Below, in pieces: positions 22,578-33,168 of a stretch of DNA of 64,000 nucleotides. The position numbers and the translations under genes were made by a program. Source of the DNA: Sepioteuthis lessoniana (lineage: Eukaryota > Mollusca > Cephalopoda > Myopsida > Loliginidae); contig CAUZXS010004329.1 of assembly GCA_963585895.1 (NCBI GenBank), positions 48,501-112,500 of the forward strand, written 5' to 3'. Below the pieces are notes generated by a model that was not told the DNA's origin, made no database searches, and saw nothing but the letters and a program-made list of their open reading frames with translations. Position 1 is the stretch's first letter, and every line of letters begins with the position of its first letter.

Positions 22578-22841
22578 ATTTTATTTTATAGTTTTGAATT
22601 AATTTAGAGGGCTATTGCAATGCAAAATAATAATTATTTGAGTCTAATTAATTTCAAAGTAAAACTTCATTAGAGACTTTTTTTTTAATAAATGAACATG
22701 ATGTTGGAGGTTCAAATTTTTTTTTTTAATAAAAAAAAGTCTCCGATAATGAAGTTTTACTTTGAAATTAATTAGACTCAAATAATTATTATTTCGCATT
22801 GCAATAGCCCTCTAAATTAATTCAATACTATAAAATAAAAT
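22578..22841. repeat. long near-perfect inverted repeat (hairpin, ~111-base arms)
   Basis: The left arm 22578-22688 (starts ATTTTATTTTATAG; contains TTAGAGGGCTATTGCAATGC) is repeated in reverse at 22729-22841 with few mismatches and one 3-base insertion, around a ~40-base A/T-rich spacer. A transcript would fold into a >100-bp duplex. It could be a foldback-type MITE or a local inverted duplication. No TIR signature or duplicated target site of a known superfamily was recognised. Confidence 0.85.
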
Positions 22842-23905
22842 AATTTGTGCAATGCTTCAAGCAAATTACAAAATACTTTCAAACCTTTTCAGTTTTCATT
22901 GTCTATCTCCTCATTTTTCATTGTAAAAATTACAATATATTTATCTAAACCTATTAACTGTAACAGGAGCAACTCAATTGTTGTTTTCTAATTGTAGAGG
23001 TAATCTATAAATGAGGTTTTATTATTGTCATCAATAACATTGCATCTTTTACATGCATTTTATCAATATTTGTGCCTTTCCAATTCTTCAGTTTACTTTT
23101 CTTCAATAATTCTGAGATGAATTTCTGTTAGCAAATTTCATCAGCATCTGCATTTTCAGTACACATTACTTTTCAAAATCTTTTCAGCACTTTCAATGTA
23201 TTAAAATTTTTTTTAAAAATATAAAAATTTTCCTTTATTTTCACACCCCAAAGTTCCAATAAAAGATTGTGAAAAAAAATTCTTTTTGCTTTTGTTAAGT
23301 GACAGATTTGGTTGCGAAATACTTGTTATCTAATAAATCATCAGTTGAGACCTCATCAGTAAATTCTTTGACACTATTAGATGATAAATCTAAGTTTGAT
23401 TGATCATTTTCACAAAGATATTCTCAAAGCTCTTCATCGCCCTTTTTGGCATTTTGAAAGAAAAGAAATAAAATTTGGGGAAAAAAATACCCTCTTGAAC
23501 TAAATAGCACCTGGTTAGTAATTGTTTGGAGGGAGAGGGTACCTATTTCATACCCTAACTTACAGATGGGACTGAGTTGCTATCAATCACAACAAAATGG
23601 AAATTTTTATAATTCACATTAAGTTAGTTATATATATGTTACTGACAGACATTTCCATCATTCATAATTGAGCCATTGAACTGTTTTGACTAAACTTCCT
23701 GTCATCTGTAGTTAATAGGTTAACTGTGTGACCCCCCCAATAAACCCAAAAGCAAAAAACTTTGTCTTTTTATCATTATATTAATAAAAATCTTAATTTT
23801 AAATTAATTATTTTCTATTTGTCTTAACTAGATTGTATGATGAGTTTATTTTACATTTATAGAAATAATGACTGTAATTTACTAGTATATACTAATTCAT
23901 ATTTA
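22842..23905. other. AT-rich non-coding stretch
   Basis: No gene or recognisable repeat. The sequence is rich in short A/T runs. Confidence 0.5.
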
Positions 23906-23907
23906 GA

Positions 23908-24135
23908 GTATGTAGAAGCATAATGATGATTGTTGTAGGAAATGAAATTGGCTGAGTTCAGTTCCTGGACCAGGCTGTTTGCATTTCACTTTATGCTAGT
24001 ACTCTTGGAAAAGACATGAATTCATCTGTTCTCCCCACAGTTAAGGGTAAATAGTAGGGCAGATTGGATTTTTTAGCCTTGGTTAAGTAACCAGTTTAGT
24101 GAAGGAAAACTGATAATTCTAAGTCCCACTGATAA
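23908..24135 (+). mobile_element. SINE family A copy (3' truncated)
   Basis: Head (CATAATGATGATTGTTGTAGG, B-box-like GAGTTCAGTTCC), TTGGAAAAGACATGAATTC, AGTTAAGGGTAAATAGTAGG and a degenerate GTAACCAGTTTAG block. It stops before the family 3' segment. Confidence 0.7.
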
Positions 24136-25637
24136 GGCGAGGATATTTAATGTTTGTTAATACCACACACAGCAATGTTCAAATATTAGTTTCAAAATAT
24201 TTAGTCGCAACTTCAATTATTATTGCTAAGGATATATTATGATGATGATGAAAAGATATTTCAAGCTAGATGGAAATCTATCATGATTATCTTTGTTTCT
24301 CAATTACTATAATGAATATTAAGCCTCCTTTCATTTACAGGGGTGTATATGAGTATGTTGATCATTTAACCTCCAATTGAAAAAAGTTAATATTATTCAG
24401 CTATTCCAAAACTCTAATGGAGTATATACAGCCTGATGTTTATTTTATACCTTCAACTGACAAACTGTTGAAAAAAGTAAATCTATAATAGATTTGTCTA
24501 ATACTTAGCCTCAGTTGGCTCTATTTTGCCCTGTGCTACATGACTCTCATTTGGATACAATAATGTTCTAACTTTTCAAAGAGCAATGGACTCTTTATTT
24601 TCAATAATAATCAACATTATAATTTGTAGACTCAATCTAAAATGGACACGATGAAAATTCAACTAAATACGTAAAAGCTACCAAAAGCCTTGGAATGCAA
24701 TTTGATAAAGAAAAATCTCAATTCTTTAAAAGAAATAACATATTTGATAGTTTATACACTCCACTTTTTTCTTAAAAAATGTCTGGAAAAAAATCCCCAA
24801 TGTCTTGTATGTGAAATTAAGCTATATACTCTAATAATGCTCTATTTTTTTTTCTTGGCATTCCCTATTGAAATTTGTTGGAGGCAGGGTTCTTATATGC
24901 CACCAAATACCAAGCATCTTGAACTACATAATAAAAAGTGGCTCATCAAAATGGAAAGTACAATAAAACAACTGAAATCTTTTTGCATACACTGGCTTTG
25001 AATATACAATATAATCAACTTTGAAGATAAGATAGATAATGTGGAACTTTATCTGGACATAAAATTCCTAAATGGTTGTATGTAGTGGACAAGCCAATAA
25101 TAAAAACAATTTAAGAAAATAAAAATAATGAAGAAGCCACACCAAATACTTCTAAAGCATGTCAATAATGGAGGAACCACAACTCTTTTGTCACTTAGGA
25201 TAACCTAGTGAAGTGAATAACAAGATCTAGCTGTATCCTTAAGATTTCTGTAGATATAAAATTTGCACATGAGAAAGAAGTAAAAATAAGGGAGAACGGT
25301 TAAAAATTATATCTCAACAACTTTTAATCACAAGTGATCTCCTTTCCCCAAAATTAAAATTCGGGAACACTAAACACTTATGTATTGTTACACTAGCACG
25401 TAGGGAAATTCTAAGCCCTTTCTCAAAGTACTGAGTGAACCTATTTACCATATTTGATGGTAAATTGGCTGATTATATTCTGGGTACTGTGTATCAAGCT
25501 GGTGGTTGGCATTTTTAATGCATTGGAAATAATGTATGGATATTGCAAAGTTTAAGCCAAGTGGGTTCTCTGAATACTTACACAGAAACAGAAAACCACT
25601 GAATATATATCTATCAGGACCTGCTGAACCACTATAA
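24136..25637. other. AT-rich non-coding stretch
   Basis: No gene supported. A 103-codon open frame at 24690-25001 has no recognisable domain, biased Lys/Leu/Ile/Phe composition and no flanking splice signals. Positions 24880-25400 have slightly more even composition and may be an old repeat. Confidence 0.45.
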
Positions 25638-26045
25638 GTGATATTGATGCCACCCTGTTAGTAGGGCTAAGAATATGCTGTATCCCATGAAGAGGGGTAA
25701 GACCCCCCCCAAAAAAAGAAAAAATGGGTGTCCTTGGTATGACACTAAACTGCATCTGATGGCAAGGTTCCAATTCTGGAGATTTGGAGGAGAGTTGAGT
25801 ACCACTCATTACCATTACTATCAGATCCACTCTGATCTGGGGTTGTAGTACCTGTTAAGGTCCCATCTATGGATCAAACAGATCTGTTTAAAAATTATTC
25901 ATATTTGATGGGTCCATGTGCACCCCCCCAAAAAACCCTTAAATAACTATACAAAAAAATGTTAATATGAATGAACAATGAATGCAGTTCTCTTGTCATA
26001 AAATAATCTTAGACATGTTGATGTGCCATTAAAATCAATCTGATG
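25638..26045 (+). mobile_element. retroposon family C copy (subtype b, near full length)
   Basis: It starts CACCCTGTTAGTAGGGC and continues AAGAATATGCTGTATCCC, GAGGGGTAAGACC plus a C/A run, TATGACACTAAACTGCATCT, a CTGGAGATTTGGAGG variant, CTGATCTGGGGTTGTAGTAC and GGATCAAACAGATCTG. It ends in the subtype b hairpin variant with TTAAAATCAATC at the end. Confidence 0.78.
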
Positions 26046-26089
26046 TTGGCAGTCTCCAGTTTTTTTTATGAGATGTGGTATCATTACTA

Positions 26090-26330
26090 AGAGTTACTGT
26101 AAAAAAGTGGGTAATCTTCCCTAGTGCATATTTTTATGAGTTGACATGAAGGCTCTTATTGATGGTTACTGGAAAAACATTGCCAATCTTGGTAATTGTG
26201 GGGAATTAGTGTTTTGTAGCTGAAAATTTACTCTATCCCATGGGGTTATTGTGTTCTGTGTCTACTGTAGTTTCTGTGGAAATAAATTAGGCCCATTACT
26301 TTTGGAGTGTCACTTAAACAAACCCAAGTG
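26090..26330 (+). repeat. dispersed repeat G, copy 1
   Basis: It shares TTTTGTAGCTGAAAATTT, CTCTAT followed by GGGGTTATTGTG, and a CTGTAGTTTCTGTGGAAAT block with 49571-49745. Two diverged copies show it is a dispersed repeat of unknown class. Confidence 0.6.
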
Positions 26331-26389
26331 ACAAAATCTTATGCAAGCATAAGATTTTCTCAGAGTAGAGAATTTTTTTTTCTTTCTAG

Positions 26390-26395
<6 letters not shown>

Positions 26396-26432
<37 letters not shown>
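26396..26432. repeat. (CA)n microsatellite
   Basis: An uninterrupted run of CA dinucleotides. Confidence 0.95.
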
Positions 26433-26435
<3 letters not shown>

Positions 26436-27039
26436 GCATGTATGATAAATTATCATATGGAAGATCTTTATGGCTAAATATTGATCTCTTTTGCATTTGT
26501 TTCCATGTAAATTTCAGTTCTATGCTCTGCTTATTTATACAACCATTTTTTTACACTCATATGTATCACTTTTCAGTGTGGTTCTTTATTTTGATCTCAT
26601 CATTCTAGAGAGTATGGTGCACTCACTTTCTCTCCAAACATGTTCTTCTAGATTTGATTTTGTTTCAGGTTATATTTAGAATTTTTTATGTTTGATATTT
26701 AGTGGAAGTTTATTTTTCTTAATTTTTTTTTTATACTGTTGCTCAATATGAATGAATTATTGTTACAATTTCTTAAAAAAAAAAAAAAAAAAAAAAAAGA
26801 GAAAGAAATAAGAAAAAAAATAGGTGTCATTGTTAAACCATTTTACTATATTATTTACTTAATTAAACTGAAGTTTCACTAACCAGTCTTTCATAATGTA
26901 TCAGTTTCTTTGACATTTTAATTGTTCAACTCGGCTTTGTTATCAACTATTGGTGTTGCTTGTTCTTTATAACTCTTGAATAAAAATCTCTAATATTCTA
27001 AAGTTTTTTTTTCTGCTTATAAACAAAAGTTGTCAATTC

Positions 27040-27112
27040 ATGCGATTGATTTTAATGGCATATCAACCCATCTAAGATTATTTACGCCTAGAGGTTAGAG
27101 AATCATGTTCAT
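27040..27112 (-). mobile_element. 3' end of family C retroposon (subtype b)
   Basis: Plus-strand GATTGATTTTAATGGCATAT, then CAACCC, loop, AGATTATTTACGCC and CTAGAGGTTAGAGAATCATG. This is the reversed subtype b 3' terminus with nothing upstream. Confidence 0.65.
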
Positions 27113-27789
27113 TGTTTATTTATATTGTGACATGATGCCTGGATGTATTGTAGGTTAATAACCAGGAGAAAAAGAAACAAGTTTATTTTACTTTGTTTGT
27201 ATGTTTATTTTACTGGATATGATATTACTTTTGAAGAGCTGTAGATGGGGTCAAAAACCACCAAAAAAAAAGTCATGTTTTTTTTTTTAGTATGGCCTAA
27301 TTTTAGGTCTATCACCTCATGAAAAATTTGATATCTTGGGGTGGGGCATGAGGTTGTTTCAAGATTTTTAAATAAATATCAGTGATTCTTTTTAGTCAGT
27401 CAGTTTGATGCAGGCCACTGGACAGTCAGTTTGGTGTGTGCCACCAATGACTTTGTGTGCTATTCACATGGAGAAAGCAGATGTCTATCTGTCTGGTTTA
27501 CAGTGGACTTCCATCATCAGTTAAGATTAGCACCAGTGTCACATGTCTGTCTCCAACTTTAAGCAAACTAAAGAACTTGTAAATCAATCCAAGTGTCATT
27601 TCATTAACTGTTCATCTTGTGGACCCAGCCTGAGACTTTGGCATTTTCCTACCAACCCTGGCAACATTACAACTTAGAAAAACAGTCACTGGAGAAATTG
27701 CTTGAGGACCATGGGCATGGGTATCACAATATTTACATTTTTTTGTGTAGCTATTTGAGTTTTTTTGCTCACTACCCTATTGGTGATTA

Positions 27790-28366
27790 TTTTATTCTAT
27801 TTTTTGCATATCAACCATTGTTAGTAATTTAATGCCAAATCCTGTTTTTACATTATATATTAAACATATGATTTGTAAGCACATATTTAACAAATTTTTT
27901 TTTTTTTTTTTTAGATACACACAGTTAAATGATCAACAGTTCTATTTCCAACAATTCAGTTTATCATAAGTCAATAAAGTTCGATGGTTCCAAACATTAC
28001 TATGTATCACCAACAGTCAATTAAACACAGTCATTTATTTACTCATAGTTAAATGATCAAACAATTGTATTTCTAACAATTCAGTTTATCATAAGTCATT
28101 TGTCTCCATTCAGTTTAAATGACAAACAGTTCTATTTGACCCATAGATAGGTGTTATTTGACCCTATCAGGTGTTACCACTCTTGGCCAGAGTGGATCTG
28201 GGAGCAATGGCAATAAAGGGATACTCTGCATTCCCCAAAGCTCCAGCATTACTGGAGCCTCACCATCAGATTGTTTAGTGTCATATCCCGGACTCTCATT
28301 GGGGAAGTCTTACCCCTCTGCAGAGATGCAGTTGGTATATTCTACAGCCCCAGCTGACTGGACCAC
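27790..28366 (-). mobile_element. retroposon family C copy (subtype a, near full length)
   Basis: On the minus strand the head is at 28366 (CCAGTCAGCTGGGGCTGTAG), with AATATACCAACTGCATCTC, AGGGGTAAGAC, GAGTCCGGGATATGAC, GGGTCAAATAACACC and the internal repeat region (several TTAAATGATCAAACA-type units at 27925-28130). The terminal hairpin is at 27805-27835 (CATATCAACCATTG...AATTTAATGCC). Confidence 0.75.
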
Positions 28367-28369
28367 AAT

Positions 28370-28560
28370 CCTATTGAATAAAAATGATAATCTGTTTGAT
28401 TTTAGCAGGTACTACCTTTCTAGATCAGAGTGAATCTGGAAGTAATGGCAATTGAGGGGTACTCCACACTTCCCAGATCACACCATCGAATGCAGTTTAG
28501 TGCGATACTTAGGATACCCCTTTTGTGGGGAGTGTTAGCCTACTGTAGGGGATATTTTAA
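28370..28560 (-). mobile_element. partial family C retroposon
   Basis: A second, more diverged C head region lies directly next to the copy at 27790-28366 in the same orientation: plus-strand AGCAGGTACTACCTTTCTAG, ATCTGGAAGTAATGGCAATT, GAGGGGTACTCCACACTTCC, CAGTTTAGTGCGATAC. The 3' half is missing. Confidence 0.65.
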
Positions 28561-28699
28561 GTCCTGCCAACAGGACAGCCAGCAATAACTTACAACAACA
28601 TTTTGAATATTTTCTTTGAAGTTTTTATAAAGGTTAATAGCAAAAAAATGTGGGGAAAATTACTCTGTATGCATGAATAAGGTTTTTCACAATTTTTAA

Positions 28700-28800
28700 G
28701 ATATTGTCTACATTCATCATCATCATCATCATCAAGTTGTGCTGGCAGGTCCGCCAAACTACATCCAGTGTCCACACATGGCTGATATTAAGTAAGTCTT
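28700..28800 (-). mobile_element. short 3' end fragment of RTE-like LINE with (GAT)n tail
   Basis: The minus strand encodes VDTGCSLADLPAQLD and runs into GATGATGATGATGATG. It matches EDTGCNPEDLPEAM in the long LINE, then jumps across a deletion to the end (AGCACAACTTGATGATG). GAT-type tails are typical of RTE-clade elements, which supports the clade assignment. Confidence 0.65.
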
Positions 28801-29071
28801 GGCTAGTTGACCAACACTAGTGCATTAATGTGTGTTATATCGTGGAAAATATAAACAAGAAAGTTATGGTAAAGCAGTACTAGGTTTCAAGTTGTAAATC
28901 TTGACGGAGTGTCTCGACGGAGTCTGACAGAAGTCAGAACCATGAGCCTCAAGTCTGTGTATGGACTAGCTTTTATACTGGTTATTCTGTCAACTGCAGG
29001 GGGGTCAGGTTATCTATCAACAAAATAATGGGTACTGATGTATCAGTAATAATTGATAATACTTAATCTAA

Positions 29072-29337
29072 AAACCGGACATTGGCCTAGCGGTTAGAGT
29101 GTTCGCCAATGGCCCGGGAGACCTGGGTTCAGTCCCAGGTCAAGTCATACCAAAGACTCAAAAAATGGTACTTGATGCCTCCTTGCTTAACACTCAGGAT
29201 TATAAGGTACGGATCAAGGGTAAAGTGGAGCAATCCAGGGAAAGGAGTCGCGCCCTCCCCTACACCTTGGTGTAGTAAGCTATTGAAAAGGGAGCCTTCG
29301 GGTCACCCTCGACTATGGTCGCCAACTTTACTTACTT
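29072..29337 (+). mobile_element. SINE family D copy (full length)
   Basis: tRNA-like head with A-box-like TGGCCTAGCGGTTAGAGTG and B-box-like GGGTTCAGTCCCAGG. Body: GGTACTTGATGCCTCCTTGC, AACACTCAGGATTATAAGG, CAAGGGTAAAGTGGAGCAAT, CCAGGGAAAGGAGT, GGGAGCCTTCGGGTCACC and CTATGGTCGCCAAC. The ACTTTACTTACTTT tail suggests (ACTT)n. The head is intact enough to resemble a tRNA gene, but the attached body and three other copies show it is a SINE. Confidence 0.88.
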
Positions 29338-29339
29338 TA

Positions 29340-30175
29340 ATCTAAAAATGAATAAAAGATGTTCTTAATAGTAAGAAATATAACTCTGAGTGGTTTGAGA
29401 TTCAAAATTAGGGATGGATTTTTAGGTTTGATTTGAGCTTCTGCAAACCAATGGCTCTTGGTATGTTAGTTGGTAGAACAGCTGGTGCATAACTTTAGTT
29501 GTATTACACCAGTCAACTTGTGCTTTTATTTTTATTTTTTATATTCATAATCAAGTACATGACCTACTTTGAAAAGGTTAGGCATTATTCCTATGATTTT
29601 TAAATCCCATTATATTAAATCACCCTATGAAAACTTTGTATCTATTCAACATAACATAATTTTGAAATATATATTGTAAAACAAAAAGAAAATGTGTAAG
29701 AGTTAACATGAATGTGAATCTAGTCAGTTGGCTAGGAGCATTTTAAATGGTAGGAATGTTTGCTTTGTATAATAAATCATTAAACAGTTTATAGTATTTG
29801 ACATAAAATTTTATCCAAGTGAATCTCCTAGCAACATTATCATGTGTACGAAAGTAAAAATTCAGTACTGGCAAAATAATGGAAAGCAGAATTACTCATA
29901 AGTATGTTTACTTTTCAAAATTAATATGAATTGAGATTAACTTTTCTTGTCTATATTTTATATCAACAATATTTACTCTAGCAATTTATAGAGCATAAAA
30001 AAGATGTTTGTATTTATTCTTATAATACATTGTGATGTTATAACTTAAGGTTGAAGAATATAATTTTTAAAATACTTTTTCTTTTTTTTTTTTTTTTCTT
30101 ATATTGATGCATAAATTTATAGATTTTGATATTTTCATTACTATTTAACCTATAGCTTGGGGGATAAGGGGTTCT
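29340..30175. other. AT-rich non-coding stretch
   Basis: No gene or recognisable repeat apart from a T run at 30083-30098. Confidence 0.5.
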
Positions 30176-30179
30176 TATC

Positions 30180-30300
30180 TTGCTCAAGAATGTTAATCTG
30201 AAAGTGGATGTAATAGTGTGACTGGAGTTCGAATTTGCTTACTGTGGTATCCCAGTTCAGCATGTTAACCACTACACCATGGAGATTCCCCCAAGCAAGT
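30180..30300 (-). mobile_element. SINE family B copy (left half of a head-to-head pair)
   Basis: On the minus strand this opens with a tRNA-like head, CTCCATGGTGTAGTGGTTAA (A-box-like) and AAATTCGAACTCC (B-box-like), followed by CACACTATTACATCCACTTT and CAGATTAACATTCTTGAGC. It is the reverse orientation of the family B body that starts at 30293. Confidence 0.7.
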
Positions 30301-30445
30301 TGTGTTATTACATTCCCTTTCAGACTAATACCCTTGGGAAAAGTATGAAATCCCTCATCTCTCTTAGCAATTGGTTAAATAGTGTAGCACTACTGTCCTT
30401 TTACAAGGATGGCCTTGGCATTAAATAACCTTTGAAGGTTGATAT
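30293..30445 (+). mobile_element. SINE family B body (right half of a head-to-head pair)
   Basis: It reads AAGCAAGTTGTGTTATTACA, CCCTTTCAGACTAATACCC, TTGGTTAAATAGTGTAGCAC and ACAAGGATGGCC, then a copy of the family C-type hairpin (GGCATTAAATAACC...GGTTGATATGCC). It lacks its own tRNA head and shares the one in the adjacent minus-strand copy. Confidence 0.65.
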
Positions 30446-30639
30446 GCCATTAAGCAAAGAAACTGAAACTAACTTTTTAATTTAATCTATTTTAAGTTGT
30501 TCTTGAACCTTAAAAAAAACTTCAGTGAGGAATATATTAAATTAAACTCCTTTTAATATATTTTTATACTTATTTTTGACATTTTGTTTATTATTTACTA
30601 AGCTTTGTTTAGTCTGGCACACTGGTTGCTTACAGTAGC

Positions 30640-30950
30640 TGCTTTTTGCTAAGGTGATTTTAAATTTAGCAGCTCTGGATGCTTTTGCTGAGGTTGTAAA
30701 GTTGATGAATCACACTTGACTGTGAGATGTCAAGCTTGCCTGATACTCTCTTAGTGCTACTTACTGAATTTGCCTGTATGGCTTTGAGTACAATCTTGGA
30801 ATTCATGGTTTTAGGCCCACCTGACCTTGCTTGCTCATTGAGGTTCTTGCAACCAAAGTAAAATTTCTTGAACCATCTGCTTACTGTACTGTGTGCAACT
30901 GCACCATCTACTTTCACACTACAAATGTTTTTTTTTATGACCCAGTTCGA
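30640..30950 (-). pseudogene. mariner transposase N-terminal fragment (third lineage)
   Basis: The minus strand encodes VDGAVAHSTVSRWFKKF, NEQARSGGPKTMNSKIVLKA and RVSGKLDISQSSVIHQLYNL with SKSIQSC. This is the N-terminal helix-turn-helix region of a mariner-like transposase, with the characteristic RSGGPKT linker and VSxKLxISQSSV second DNA-binding motif. The catalytic domain is absent. It is distinct from the families at 1991 and 3610. No start codon or TIR was fixed with confidence. Confidence 0.75.
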
Positions 30951-31014
30951 ACTTGTTAAGTATAATTTTCCAAATTAGACTATATTACATGTTCATTGGT
31001 GCAGCTTTTAGATA

Positions 31015-31047
31015 TACTTTCCATGACTGTTCAAGTCATGGAAAGTA
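31015..31047. repeat. perfect 14-bp stem, 5-base loop hairpin
   Basis: TACTTTCCATGACT (31015-31028) and AGTCATGGAAAGTA (31034-31047) are exact reverse complements around GTTCA. It lies just 5' of the mariner fragment on the minus strand; no function is assigned. Confidence 0.85.
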
Positions 31048-32767
31048 CATTTGCTTTGGTCATGTGATATACTAGCATGTAACAAAATATGACATAACTT
31101 TTAACTTGTACTTGTATAAGTGGTCATCTATCAAATTACTGAGCAGGCTTATTGTTACTTCACTTTGCTGATCTAATAGGAACTGATACTTTTAGTGTGT
31201 GATTTGACTAATTTTTTGTAAATATGTTCCCTGTAACAAATGACATCTTGTAATGAGATTTAGGAGTGCTTTAATTTCTTATAGCTTTTTTGTTCACACT
31301 GACCTTGATCTTTTAGAGTTTTTTTTTTAATGGAGATAACTATCAAATTGTAATTTTAAAATACTTCCTCTTATTTACTTATTTGCAGTTAATTTTGATA
31401 TCAATTCTATAAATAAGATGTGACTCAACAACTTAAAACAAAAAAAAAGGTTATTTAAAAAAAAAGTAAAACTAGATAATTTCCATTACCTCAACAAAGT
31501 TTTATGAAAAACAACCAAGCTGTTTCTGCTTTGGTAGTACAATCAATCCATGTTTCATCAGGAATATTTAGTTATTGCATGAAGCTCTTTGCAGTAATTA
31601 TATCTAAGGTATCTGAAAACAAAATAAAATCTTACAAAATTTATTAAATAAAACAAAACTATTCAATATATTGACATTCATGATATACAGTTTTGTAGGC
31701 AAATATTTGAATTTTAAAGCTTTAAGCAATATCAAGTGTTCTATTGTTAATCAGTGCCAAAATCTTTTGCTAATGAGAAGGCATGTTGTGTGTTTAAATT
31801 AAGCAAGATGAATTCTGTTGAGTTGTGCAACATCATTTTCATACATGTTACTAGAAATAACTACCAACTGGACAATTCATCTACAATTGGTACAAGAAAA
31901 TTGTAAAAACAGAATGTTTGTGTAAATATAAAAGTCTCAGGAAACCAAGTGAAAATTAACAGAAAATCATTTGGAATGTGTTTTAGTTACCTATGCAGTG
32001 TATAGACATCTACAAGGAGAATAGGTTAAGAACTAGAAATGCTACACCAGACTGTTTGGAAAATTTTGTGGAAATGGTTCAAAAAGATTCCTTGAAAACT
32101 ACCATAATTGCAAAGTCTAAGTGACCAGGACAGAAGCAGTCATTGTTTCTGTGTTGAAAAATTTGAGCATTGGGGAGTTGAAGATGGGTCGAATGAACAT
32201 CTAATTTTCAGTGAAGTGTCCATTGTAAATTACAGCAATAAACTTCAAGTGTTTCTTTACAAAATTGTATGTGAATGTCAATATATTATTTATTTTATTT
32301 GAATAAATTTCTAAAATCATTTCTTTCATATTTTAATCTTAAAAGGAACTCAGTTATGCTTAGAAAAAATAATTACTCTTCCCTTTCTGTTTTTGTACAT
32401 AATTTCGTCTTATCATATACCATGAAGGAGATGGACAAATCTGTAAATCGAAAACTTCATTTTTGGATTAAAAAAAAACAACTCTGTGATATTTCCTTTA
32501 TGAAAACTCTTTTTATAAATTTTTTTTTAGTATTAAGTTCAATGTTCTTAACAAATACGCTTATGCTTTTTTTTCAATATCTAATTTTTATTTTTATTTA
32601 AAAAAAAAAAAGATACTTATGTAAAACTAAATTATGTGGAATATGTTTTGGTGAAATGTTTTAATGACATAACAAAAATGAGGATAATTGCATTAAGTCT
32701 CTAATTTTATTTCAACTGTAAAATAAAAATATACAGATTTTTAGTTGCAAATTTAACTGAAAATTGC
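31048..32767. other. AT-rich non-coding stretch
   Basis: No gene supported. Minus strand 31500-31600 gives DETWIDCTTKAETAW, which loosely recalls a transposase first-Asp motif but lacks context. Frames at 32108-32302 and 32275-32601 (+) are low-complexity or without recognisable domains. Confidence 0.45.
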
Positions 32768-33168
32768 TTTATTCTCTTAGAATGCCCTGTTAGAATATAC
32801 TGACTGTATCCCCTGCAGAGGGGTAAAACCCCTTCTCATATAACAATGTTTTAAGTATCACATTAAACTGGATCTGTTAGTGAGGCTCCTATTCTGGGGA
32901 GTGTGGAGTTCCTCTTTCATTCTTTAGTCCCAGTTCCATTCTGATCTGGAGTGATCATACCTGTTAGGTCCTATCTATGGGTTAAATAGATCTATTTAAA
33001 GATTGTTCATATTTGATAGGACTGAGTACAAAATAATAAAAGTCTCTTAAGAAATAGCTCCACAAAAAAGTGAATATGAACGTACTATGAATCTAATTCC
33101 CTAACCTTTTAGGCAAAAAATAACCCTAGATGAGTTGACATACTGTTAAAAATTGATCAATTCTAAGA
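32768..33168 (+). mobile_element. retroposon family C copy (subtype b, near full length)
   Basis: It contains GAATGCCCTGTTAGAATATA, CTGCAGAGGGGTAAAACC, CACATTAAACTGGATCTG, CTGGGGAGTGTGGAGTTC, GATCTGGAGTGATCATACC, CTATCTATGGGTTAAATAG, TTCATATTTGATAGGACTG and the subtype b 3' end (GGCAAAAAATAACCC, loop, GTTGACATAC, degenerate AATC-type tail). Confidence 0.78.

Noticed and set aside
24690-25001. 103-codon open frame
   Set aside because: Low-complexity Lys/Leu/Ile/Phe composition typical of AT-rich random frames. No domain, start context or splice sites.
29090-29150. tRNA gene, from clear A- and B-box-like sequences
   Set aside because: The tRNA-like part continues into a ~200-base body shared with copies at 42580, 51856 and 22005, so it is the head of a SINE. 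The same holds for heads in families A, B and E.
31500-31600. Minus-strand DETWIDCTTKAE peptide as a transposase catalytic block
   Set aside because: It lies upstream, not downstream, of the mariner N-terminal fragment on the same strand, and no neighbouring transposase blocks are readable.
30640-32260. One long mariner element joining the N-terminal fragment and the region up to 32260
   Set aside because: The order of parts is wrong for a mariner, and no terminal inverted repeats were found.
32275-32601. 108-codon open frame rich in Phe and Leu
   Set aside because: Composition follows the T-rich DNA. No motif or flanking exon signals.
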